From Tribonema minus (taxonomy: Eukaryota; Sar; Xanthophyceae; Tribonematales; Tribonemataceae), in contig JAFCMP010000135.1 in assembly GCA_017506865.1 (NCBI GenBank), positions 682,001-746,000 of the forward strand: a DNA stretch of 64,000 nt, read 5' to 3'. The translations under genes were made by a program, and so were the position numbers. The notes beneath the pieces were generated by a model. It was not told where the DNA came from. It searched no databases and worked only from the letters and a program-made list of their open reading frames with translations. Positions 47,701-59,700 of the stretch are shown here, one piece after another. The stretch's first letter is position 1. Each line of letters starts with the position of its first letter.

Positions 47701-50700
47701 GTGTGCGGCAGCGCATACTTCTTGCTTCGATCGCTTGGAAAGCGTCGCTTGGGCTTTACAAACGCCCATATGCTCCGTGATGCACGAATCATCATAAAGC
47801 CAAGCTCACACTAGGTACGGGCTTTGCTCAAAACAAAGCTCACACTAGGTATGCGCTTTGCTCAACGCAGAGATAGTACAGGCTTAGTGCAGGCGTAGTA
47901 CAGACATAGTACACGCAGAGTACGTATACACAAGGCCACCAGCAGGTCCACGTCGTGCACGCGCTGCGCCCCAGACAATGCAGACATAGTACAGACACAG
48001 TACACGCATGGCTCCTGCAAGGGTAGGTATACGGCGCACCAGCAGGTCCACGTCGTGCACGCGCTGCGCCCCGGACACAATCTCCTCGCCGCGGATGAAG
48101 ATGTCAAACGAGTTGCTCAGGTTGGGGTCGTGCGGGCACGGCATGGTGTAGAACGGCCGCGCGGCGAGCGGGTACTTGTCCATGATAAAGAAGTCCGTCC
48201 CGAACTTCTCGCGCACGATGCGCCCCAGCGCCTTCTCCTGCTCCGTCGGCAGGTCCTCTGCGGGGTTGGCTGCGCAGGGGGTGTTGCGTGGCGCACCGGC
48301 AGACAGAGAGGGGGGTAGGTGAGTATGGCATGAGCGAGAGTGCTCTGAAGTTGGAGGGGCGAAGCTCTACCGTGCACAACGCACTGCTGAGGTTGTGGGG
48401 TGTAGTGGTCGAGGTGAGCGAGGTATTGGCGGTTCTGGTGACAGTGGAGGCCTCTGGCCTTTGTTGCTCCCACAAACAGATCATCTGCCCCTTTTGCCGA
48501 CCCCTGAGCGTACCCTCACGAGAGCGCCTAGATGACCGCAGCTGCGTCAGAAAGCGTAGCATGAGTGTCAGCCACCCAGCCACGTATCGCGCCGCAACTG
48601 TATGCGCATACCAACACGCGAGCGCGCACGCGCGCTGTGGCGAGTGTCACCATCATTGTAACATTAGACAATCTCACTGTGCTTTGCTCTGAGATAGGTA
48701 GCAACGTGAAGTGTATCATTGATGCATCCGTTTGATGTCGCGGTATGGTCATGCAGCGCGGGGGATGTCGGGCTGCTGGAAGGCAGGACCGCAATCTCGG
48801 CGCGACGGCCTGATGCGAGCAACAGGTCTGTCCTGCACGCAATGCGCGGAGCCCCGTTTTCGCTTTCGTGTACGTCAAGCCCCGGCCGCGTGTGGGGGGA
48901 AGCCCCGCGGGGGGCGTACGCGGCGAGGCTGAAAGGTACACCACATTGGCATGTCGTTTGGAAGTGACTGTCGGTGCGCATCGGGACGCTTTTCAGTTGT
49001 CACAACAGGTCTTCGCGTAGGTTCTGGTAGCAAGCTTGACATCAGATCATCTGCGCTTTTCCGCCCCGTGAGCGGGAGTTTACGAGAGGTACACACGTGT
49101 ACTCTTGTGCGTGTGACAGCGTTACGCGGGGTACATCAGGTTTGGAGACAAGCCCAAGGCATGGCAGCTGAGGTGACTCGTGTTTGCAACTCCAGCAGTG
49201 CTCAGGAGGCGCGCAGCACTCACCGTCGTAGCCCGCGTCCTGCAGCAGCTTCATGCCCCCGTTATGCTATGTATGACAACAACGCAACGACCAGTAGTGC
49301 TTCTTCACATGCGGCGCGCTGCGTTGCGCATTGGAGGCGATGATTGCTCCAGCAGCAAGCAGCAGTGCTTGTCAGGCGTGTCGCGCAGCGCTCACCGTCG
49401 TAGCCCGCGTCCTGCAGCAGCCTCATGCCTAACCCTACATTGCACACTAAAAGCGTCGCGCATCGCAGTACGCACAGCAGCGCTCAGCGCATCGTCCCGT
49501 CGCATTGCGCGCACAGGCAGCAGCAAGCAGCGGCGCAGCGCTCACCGTCGTAGCCCGCGTTAGCAGCCTCATGCTTTCAAGTTAAAACCCTACATTGCAC
49601 ACTAAAGCGCCACACAACACAGTTCGCACACCGGTTGTACGCTGCGGGGCTTAGCGCATCTTCCCGTTGCGCACGCGCCACATGGCGACACAGGCAGCAG
49701 GCAAGCAGCAGCGCTCACCGTCGTAGCCCGCGTCCTGCAGCAGCTTCATGCCCTCGTAGTAGCTCAGCCGCAGCGTGGGGCGGCAGTACTGAGGAACAAA
49801 GGACAGCAAGCACGCGCACCGATTACGACTTGCACAGAAATGAGTGGTTACGATGATGACGACTATTGACTGCAGCAGCTTCGTGCCCTCGCATTAGCTC
49901 GGCCGCAGCATGGGGCGACAGTACTGAGGAAATAACCAACAGCAAGCACGTGCACTGATTACAACTTGCACAGAAATGAGCGAGAAGCGGGCTGAAGGAC
50001 GCTCGGCTCCGACGATGACGACTATTGCCTGCAGCAGCTTCATGCCCTCGTAAGAAGCTCAGCCGCGGCGTGAGGCGGCAGTACTGAAGACCAAAGCACA
50101 GCAGCAGGTGCGGCGATCGACGGATCAACGGTTGACAGTCGTGCAGACAAGCGCAAGCACCAGCCTGGAGCGTGCTCACCCCAGACACGAGAATGGCTGC
50201 AACTGCTGCAGCCGACAGCAGCAGCTGCGTCGTTTACCACTCGTACAGAGGTAAGCGAGGAGCAGGCTGAAGCACGCTCACCCCCAATGATGACGATGAC
50301 GACTACCTACTCAAAGCGTGAAGCACTGCTGAGCGCGCACGGCTCTCCCCTTGAGCGACTCGAACGGGTATTGCTGCCCTATCGCCACCAGCTCTGCTGC
50401 TTAGCGCTCATTGATGATGGCGTCATCGAGCATGTGCATACATGGGTATCCCGACTCACATACTCTCCAGAGTGCGTATATATCGCAAGTGCCTTGAAGC
50501 ACACGGTTGCAGACCTGTACTCGAAGCGTCAAGCACTGCCGAGCGTACACGGGTACTCTGAGTCAAATCCTCTCTGAAGTGCATATCGCGCGCGCATGAC
50601 TCGCACCTTGAGCGGCTCGAACGGGTACTGCTGCCCGATTGCCGCAAGCTCCGCCGCGTAGCGCTTGTTGATGCGGTCGAAGATGTGCATACATGGGTAC

Positions 50701-53700
50701 CCCAAATCATACCTTGTCTCTCAGGTGCGTACATTGCAAGTGCTTCAAAAGTGCTTCGAAGCGCACAGGCGCAGACCTCGCAGTCAAAGCGCGAAGCACT
50801 GTTCAGTGCGCATGCATCGCACCTTGAGCGGCTCGAACGGGTACTGCTGCCCGATTGCGGCGAGCTCCGCCGCGTAGCGCTCGTTGATGCGGTCAAAGAT
50901 GTGCACAAAGAGCTCGCCAAAGAGCTCCAGCGCTTCGTAGTAGTGCTCCTTGATGGTCATCTCGAGATCGAGGCCGGTGAATTCGCACAGGTGGCGGTGC
51001 GTGTTGCTGTTCTCCGCGCGGAAGACGGGGCCCACCTCAAACACCTGTCGTTTGCGGGATACACGCGTTCATGAACATGAATCAATCCACACATGGACAT
51101 GAATGAGGTCGAGGCCCGTAAACTCACACGGGTGGCGGTGCGTGTTGCTGTTCTCCGCGCGGAAGACGGGGCCACCTCAAACACCTGTCATGTACGGAAT
51201 TTGTTCATTCATGAACATGGATGATTGTAGAGCATGAATATGGATGCATTCCTGTTCGCTGAAGGGCGCGTGGAAGACGGGGCCCACCTCAGACACCTGT
51301 CATATGCGGAGTTCATTCATTCATTCATGAGGGTTTACAATGCATCGATGCATGCCCGTGGAAGACGGGGCCCACCTCAAACACCTGTCATATGCCGAAT
51401 TCATTCATTCACCTGTTCATGAGTTTTCACAGTGCATGAACGCTTACCCATGGCAGACGGGGCCCACCTCAAACACCTGTCATGTGCACAATTCATTCAT
51501 TCATTCATGAGTGTGTACAATGCCTGAATGCGCTCCCCTTCGCTGAAGGGCAGCTGGTTCATGGCGCGGCACAGGCGCATGGGGCCCTGGCGTGCTGACA
51601 AACCATATACGCACCTGCGCGAGCGCGAGCGTGTGCGCCGCGCACGCTGGAGTCAGAATATCAGCAGCGGCAGCATTATGTGGGGCGGTGCTCTGGAAGG
51701 ACTCGCACGTGAGCGAGTGTGGCAGGGGATACTGACACATGAACTGTGTGAAAGTTCAAGTTGAAGACACTTACATGAATGTGTGAAAGTTGAAGTTGAA
51801 GCACGCACCTTCTCAAAACCGCCGCACGCCGCCGTCATCTGCTTGTACAGCTGGGGCGACTGCGACGCGCAACACGGACAGCGAAACGACGGACGAGGTT
51901 CAGCGCGATGAGCGTCAGTGTGCGCTGCAACATCAAGTTGAAGTGCACAGCGTCAGCACTACTAGCGCTGAGACTCAGAGCCAGGGCATCACGTCCCGAT
52001 AGCCGACACTTGCCACTGCGCCCTGCATTGTGCGAAAGACCACGGCATTGTGCTGCCGTGTCCAAACCTGGTCCAAACCTGGCGGCGACTCTCCCCCGCA
52101 ATAACCTAACACAGTAATTTACTCCACGTCATGTGCTAGCTGGCAGCCGTAATATAAATGATCGAAAAGCCGCTCACGACCTGGCCTGCCTTGCATTGAT
52201 GGTCACCGACAGGGTATTTCTTGCACCAGGCATGCCTGCGAGTCGCAGCGGTCTAGCATGAATTTCACTGTTTGCTGCCTCCTTTCGGGTTCCCATGCAT
52301 ACTTAGGGCATGATCAGACATTGTCGAATAATTCGGGACACCGAGTGCAGCACTCGAGTATGACCGAGTATTACTCGGCACTCGGTGCCGCACAGGCACC
52401 GATTATACTCGGTCAATATTCACTCGGTCTGCAAAAGCAGCTGTGGATAATCACTCGGTCTGACGGCTACAACCGAGTATGCGACCGAGTACAGTGGCGC
52501 GGTTGGAGCAGCACACTTGGCTCGCTTGCCCGGACCGTTTCGCGACCATTCTCGGTTCTCCGACGCGGGCTTTTCAAACTTTTTGAACCAGAGACTCCTG
52601 CTCCTGCTGCCATGGAGGCGGCAGCTGCTGCGGTCGATTCTGCTGCTGATGCTGCTGCAGATTTAATTGTCATCGACGAGGCAGAAGCTTCGCTGCCTGC
52701 AGTAGCAGCAGCAGCAGCTGGCCCTGAAACTGCGCTGCCTGCAGCAGCAGCTGGCTCTGACCCACCAATTCTTTGGGAGGACGATGATCGCCTGGCCCCG
52801 TACACTGTCGTCGAGCGCGAGGGTGCCATCTACAAGTATTATGTCATCGTGGAGCACCCCACGGACAATACGAAGCTGCTGGCATTTTGCAAGCTGCTGC
52901 CTATCAAGCTTGACAGCAGGAAGCGCGACATTGTCCACCACCGGAAGTTTGACAAGGCAAGCAACAGCAATCTGTGGGGACACCTGCAGGCGACGTTTCC
53001 TGACCTATGCAAACGCCTGCGATGAGACTGTGTATCAGGTGTGCGATGTGTCGCCAAACGCATGCCCTGATGCTACAGTTGACATCAGAGCTAAGGACCT
53101 TTGCGCTGAGGCCGGCAGTATTATGGAGCGCCTCAAAAGCGAACTTGACGAACGCTTCATCATGCCTGAGCTGCCAAACACAACATTGGCAGCTATATTC
53201 TTTGATCTTGTTGCTGGTGCGTCGGTACTGCAGTTCTACAGCTACGTCAAAGCGCGCCTATCTGATGCGGCAGTCTTTGTTCCATAGCTGCCAGCTGAGG
53301 CAACATATTATCAGAAGGCGCACTTCCTTGTGAGCGAACTGCTGAGACGCATTGTCAATGAGCCAGTAGCGCAACTTGAGGCCGCATCAAAGCGGCAGAA
53401 GCTCGGTGGTTGTTGCGGCATGCTCTCATTGCCGCAGGGCTTGGCAGGGTCTGGCGCTGCTGCGCCTGCCAATGGCTCAGTGACTGCCACACCTGACCCG
53501 CTAGAGCAGTTGCAGGCTTATGATAAAGATGCACTTCATACAAGCCAGTCCCCCCCCGATGATTACAGCCTGTTTCAGTGGTGGAAGTCTGCCATGAGCA
53601 AGGGCAAATATGAGCACTTGGGCCAGATAGCCCGCGTGTTGTTGGGGGTGCGTCCCACTTCAGTCGACCCTGAGCGCAACTTCTCAGATGCTGGCAACAT

Positions 53701-56700
53701 CATCACTGCAAAGCGCTCGAGGTTGTCTCCTGCGATGGCAGAAACACTGCTCATGATCAAAAGCAACAGTGACTTTATCAGTGATCCTAACGAGGTGTCA
53801 GTCTTGTCAAGGCAGCAGGTGCAGTCAATGATGCCTCAGTTGTTTGGTGATGAGGACAATCCGTTTGATGTCGCAGACACTAGCGGGAGCAGTGACTCAG
53901 ATGATGGAGACTCTGAGTGAGTTAAGCGACAATTGCAAGGGACCTAGCTGGCACATTGGGTTATGCTACCAGTTTGATGACTGTGAGGATCTGCAAGAAA
54001 GGTTGGAATGTATATACATGCGCTCAAGCCTGTAACAGGCTACAACGGCATTTAAGCTCTTGCTCTTCCTGCTGCCAGTAGTACTGCCAGATTATTGAGC
54101 AACGGCTGTTTGTGTGCACTGCCAGCCTGCCCTGTTTCTTTTGCATGCAATGCGTGTCGCAACTGTGGTCACCATGTGTGTTGCATCGTTGGTCTGCTAG
54201 TACTACGCTGGTGCTTTTCCCTACCCTGCTCTGCTAATCAGCTGGCGCTCCTTATCCTTGCAATACATGTTTGCGGCACATGACTCATATTTAATATAAC
54301 ACATTATTGCCTGACATGGTCAGCAGATGGTCATGATGACTCTGTTAACTCTGCTGCAGCAGTGCTGCTAGATGTGTATCGTGTGATCATGCTGCAAACC
54401 CCACATGCTGCACGTGTGGTGCAAGTGTTATGCCTGCTTCACATGCGAATGCATGCTGCAATGCATCAATACTCGCCAATACGCGGTCAATTCTCGCCAA
54501 ATACTCGGTCAATACTGGCCTGCAGCCTTTAGGGCCCATACTCGGTGTGCGAGTAAATACTCGCACTCGGTTTGGCTGCCGAGCTGCAGCACTCGTACTC
54601 GGTTCACCCAACATGGCGAGTATACTCGGTGCATACTCACTCGGTCTCTGCATGAGTCACCCACCCTCACACTCGGGGGGTAAAAGTGCATATTCAGCAA
54701 TGTCTGGGCATGATTTGCTACTTGAAGTATCACTTGAAGTACACGGGCAACGCAGAGTCACTCTCACAAAACTGTGCGAGGCATCGCTGGTGCACCAGAG
54801 TAGTGCAGCGTGGAGAGAGGCACTGACCACTTCAGCAGTGCTCGTACTTCTTCAGACGCGCTGTTTGAAATCCAACTTCTTGAAGGTTTTCACGGTACTG
54901 CTCTAACTTCCAGTTGAAGTAGGAGGCATACATACCTGTGCGAGCACGCCGGCGGGCCAAAGTAGTCTAGCGTGAACACGCTGGAGCCGCCCTCGCTCGC
55001 GCTTTCAAGGGTAGCTTAGAAGTACTTCTGATCAGAGTTCAAGTACTTGAAGTACCTGCGCGAGGCACGCCGGCGAGCCAAAGTAGTCGAGCGTGAAGAC
55101 GTTGGAGCCGCCCTCACTCGCGCCGCCGAGCAGCTTGGGCGAGTGTATCTCCACAAACCCCCGCGCCGCGAGGTAGTCCCTGAACAGCTGGCACACGCCG
55201 GACTGGATGCGGAAGATGGACTGGGGGGGACGGGGGGGGTAGGCAGAAGGACAGCGTCAGCGGGGTATCAGCACAGGTCAAGAATGAACAAATAAAAAAT
55301 GAAGGGCGGGTAAGGGTGGGGGGGGGGGCAAGGGTGGTGTTGATGCGCAGGCCCGAGGGGGGGGCAGAGGGTGCTTGGTGCAAAGGGTGTTTCTTGTGTG
55401 CAGGGGGGGGGGGGGCAAAGGTCGGCTTTTGTGCATGCCGGGGGGGGGGGGGGGCGAAGGGTGCTTGGTGCGAAGGGTGGTTTTTGCGTGCGGGGAGGGG
55501 GGGGGAGGGTGGTTGGTATCCCATCCTGTCCATAAGATCGTGAGGGGCGGCGCTGGGCCAGCGCTTCACACAGAGGACATGCTATGACAGAAAAACAAGA
55601 GAACGGGAGGGGGGGATCATCAAGGGGAACTACCCTACCAGTCCACCCAAAAACGCGACTGTGTGCGCAAAGAAACGACGCGCACCTGATTTGCGGGCGT
55701 CCGCAGGTCTATCCAGCGGTAGTCGAGCGCTGTGGATGCGGTGACGCGTGGTCCCACGTGCGCGCCCCCCTCTTCCCCCTCCCCCTCGGCGGCAGCGTCG
55801 CCCCCTGCCCCCCCTTCTTCCCCCTCCCCCTCCGGCCGCGACGCGTCCTCCACGAGCAGCGGCAGGCGCGCCATGGCGGCGCTCACCACGTGGATCTGCA
55901 CAGCAGCAGCGCTCAGCAGCGAGGGAAGTACGGACAGAGTGAGAACGGTGCACGCATTCGTGATGGTCCGTAGTGAATGAGTGGTCGTCGTTGAGACGCT
56001 TTCAGACTGTCACACGACATGTGCATTCCGTACAGCAAGCTTCAAGTTGGATGCCTTCATCCGAGCTTTTTCGCGCCCTGAGCGGGAATTGTTACAAGTA
56101 CACACATGAGGACGGTGCGCGCATTTGTGATGGTCTGTAGTGAATGCGTAGCCGTGATCAGAGAGCGTCCGCGCTCGACGATGCGCCTTGACTTCCCCGT
56201 CACAACTTCAACTTCACCTTGAAGTATGGGAAAAACCCTTAAAGTTGAAGTTGTGGCGGGGAAGTCAAGGTGCACATCGACTGTCCCGACTTGAAGTATG
56301 CCGCATGCACCTTCGGCGTGTGCTCACCTCATCTACGTGCACTCTGGTGAGGCCCATGAGCTTGAACCCTGTGTGATTGAACTTGTACTACAGTTACAGC
56401 AGACACGCGGGCCGGTCAGAGAGCACTGGCGTGTGCAAGAGGTACAGTAAGGTACACAGCCACTTCAGGGAGCATCAGCGCTCAGCAGCTTTCCTCTTGC
56501 CTCCTCCACGTGCACCTCAATGAGGCTCTGCATGGCGGCCTCCACAAATAGCAATGGACGAGGCTCAAACTGCCTGATGACTGCTTGAGAATTCGAGTCT
56601 GAAGCGTGTCCTCATGGCAAGCATCGGCGGTTTGCTCACCTCCTCCACGTGCACCTCGAAAAGGCTCTGCGTGAGACTCCATAGGCACCTGATTGAACTT

Positions 56701-59700
56701 GTACTTTGAAGTACTACAGGCACAGTACAATACACGGGAGCACCGGCGTGTACAAAAGAACAGTAGGTTACGAAGCAGTTCAGAAAGCACGAGCGCTCAG
56801 CAGTTTGCCTCTCGCCTCCTCGACGTGCACTTTGATGAGGCTCTGCGTGGCAGACTCCGCGTGCACTTGAAGTTGCACTAAAATTACAGTAAAACATACG
56901 GGCCGTTCAGAGAGCAACGGCGTGAACAAAGTGTACGGTATAAAAAGAAAGAATGTTCAGCACCAGCGCTCAGCAGTTTGCTGCTCACCTCCTCCACGTG
57001 TACCTCGATGAGGCTCTGCGTGGCGGACTCCACGGGCACGGGCGCCAGCTTCACAGTGCCGCAGATGTCCACGACGGACTCGCGCGAGATGCCCGAGGCG
57101 TATTTCACCGCATCCTTCGCAAGCAAAAAGAGAGGGCGCGGAGAGAGACGATGAGTGACAGTGGAGGCGGGCTGCGCAGCGGGTGCATCTGAACTTTAAC
57201 AATGGAAGAGCTGCGCTCGGTGAAGAACGCGATTTGAAGGCGGCGAGTAGCTCCGAACGCGCACATATCCCAGGGCGCGGGGAGAGATGATCAGTGGCAG
57301 CTGAGGCGGCTGAGCAGCCGCGCCTTCAAACTTCGATGCTTCGGCAAAGGTGCGCAGTTGAAGCAGGTGCGGCAGCACGTCCGGGCATCCGTGGTGCGCT
57401 GGAGCTGTGCATGTCGAAGCACTGCGCTTTCAGAACGACCGGCAGCACAACTAAGAGAGGGTAGGCAGGTACCAGCAGATGATGATCAGCGGCAACTGCA
57501 GCCGCTGCGCGGCAGCGATGAGGCAGTTCTGCAGCTGCATGGAGCGCGCTGCGCCGGCGATGATGCGCGCGGCGCGGCAGCAGCAGCAGGGTTAGGGTTA
57601 GGGTTAGCTATTCCTAATCAACCCTAACCCTAACCCATACGGCGGACGCATCTGCGACACGCCTAACCCCAACTAATCCTGGCCCCAAGCACAGAGCCGC
57701 CAGCAACAGAGGACTCAAGTAGATGGGCGTCTGTTGCGGAAGCGCCGCAAAAGGGGTCACGCGCGCGCAGCGCTCCCCTCTGTCTCTGCGCTCGAGCCGT
57801 TGCAGTGCTGCGGCGCCCGTGAACAGAAATTGCTGCAAGCCCGCGGCAGCTGCGGAGGTCGCGCATCTCCACCTCACCCTAACCCTGAAAGTGTCAAGTG
57901 TGTCGCGTGCTCTAACTGTCAGTAGAGACTCACGACCACACATCCTTCGTTGCTGCTGTCACAGAAAACGACTGCACGCTCCACTGCACCAGCACCTGAG
58001 AGCCAGCGTGCGGCGCTTCCCCCACCCTCAAAAAGCTTCCACACTAGCGCACCCACAATACACAAGTGCCATGTGTTCACACTGGATAATCTTTGTGCCA
58101 CTGTGCCTGCCCTTCCCTATCGTAGTAAAACCTGGAAACGCTATCTCTCAACGATGGCGCAGCGACCGCCGGCGAGGGTGCGCCGGGTGCGTCGCGGCAG
58201 CGACGCTGCGGAAAGCCACCGCGACCCGCCTAACCCGACCCCTAACTCTCACCCTTATCCAGACCCTAACCCTGAACACGCCATGTTCTCAAGGAGGGCG
58301 CGGGCGACCGCCGGCGATGCCCCGCGTGCGCAGCGACGCTGCAGGACGCGACACGCGTGCACCGCGCACCATACCTACATACCCGTCCGTGTCGCCGTGC
58401 GCCATACCTACCTACCCACCCACCTTTGTGATGCCCGCGCCGCCCTTGCCCGCGAACAGTATCGCCTGCACCGTCGCGAGCCCCTGGCGCAGCAGCAGGA
58501 AGGCGCCCTTGCCGACGGAGCGCGTCGTGTGCACGCGCGCGCGCAGCCACACGCGCTGCTCGCGGCGCCCCATCGCCTCGCCGAGCTCGATGACCGCGTG
58601 ATATGCGCGCTCGCTGCCGCCGCCCGCGGACTGCAGCAGCGGCGCGTCGCCGTAGCGCCACGCGTCGTCGGGCGCGGCGCTGCGCCGGTCCAATGCACAC
58701 ACGCAAAGAGCGAGTGCACGCGCACGTGCGTGAGAGAGCGTGAGAGGCGCAAGAGTATGGGCGGGGAACATGCGCTGCGTCGCTTGCAGGTATGCCTGGC
58801 TCTTGCACTGATGTCCGCTGTAGTAGGGACTGCAGCAGCGGCGCGTTGCCGCAGCGCCACGGCTGCGGCGGCGTGCGCACCCGCAAAGAGCGAGCACGCG
58901 CGGGCGAGCGTGTGTGAGCGGCGCAAGAGTGTGTGGGGGGGGGAACACGCTCTGCGCCGCTTGCGCGTACGCCTGGTCCCTGCGCTGATGTTCGCTGCGG
59001 TGTGAACGACGTGCGCAAGAGAGAAAGGGCGCGCGCTCTGCATTGCGTGGCGGTACGCCAGGTGTTGATGCTGTTGCTGCCGGGTTGTGGAGCGTTGCTG
59101 GCCGACGCAGCAGCGGCGCGTCGCCGTAGCGCCACGCGTCATCGGCCGCGGCGTTGCGCCAGCGCACACGCGCAAAGAGCGAGCACGCGAGAGCGAGCAT
59201 CCCCGCAAGAGCGTGAGAGGCGCAAGAGTATAGGCAGGTAACACGCGCTGCGTCGCCTGCAGGTATGCCTGGTCCTTGCACTGATGTCCGCTGTAGTGGG
59301 GACCGCGGCAGCGGCGCGTCGCCGTAGCGCCACGCGTCGTCGGGCGCGGTGCTGCGCCGTCGCACACGCGCAGAGCGATTGCACGCCGCGAGAGTGAGCG
59401 TGAGAGGCGCGAGCAGGAGTGGGAGAAGGCCCCCGGTTTGCTTACGCGGTATTCAGTCATGAGACACGTGAGCAAGGGAGAATGGGGGCACAGGCTGCTA
59501 TGCGCAGTACTCGGCACGCATTCTGCCGCTGCCAGTGTCGCTGAGCGGTGGATCGTTCCCGCAAGTACCGCAGCAGCAGCGGTGCTGCGTCATGGTCGCC
59601 CATTCGCGCGCATTGTTGCTGCAGGCGCCGCGGCGGCAGCGCGGCGCCGGTGCTGCGTGATAGGCGCGAGCGACGCTCGCAGTTGTGTTCGGCCGCGCTG

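Noticed and set aside
49215-51490. CRISPR-like regularly spaced repeats
   Set aside because: Repeats are truncated exon edges of variable length and spacing in a eukaryotic gene, with no direct repeat/spacer organisation or cas genes.
53330-53920. An independent host gene with a hAT dimerisation domain (domesticated transposase)
   Set aside because: It lies within an element with perfect target duplications, continues in frame upstream through a TAG, and lacks a credible start.
57464-57590. Possible extra AspRS exon with an open minus-strand frame
   Set aside because: The flanking exons (58424 and 57114) join directly in phase and match AspRS spacing without it.
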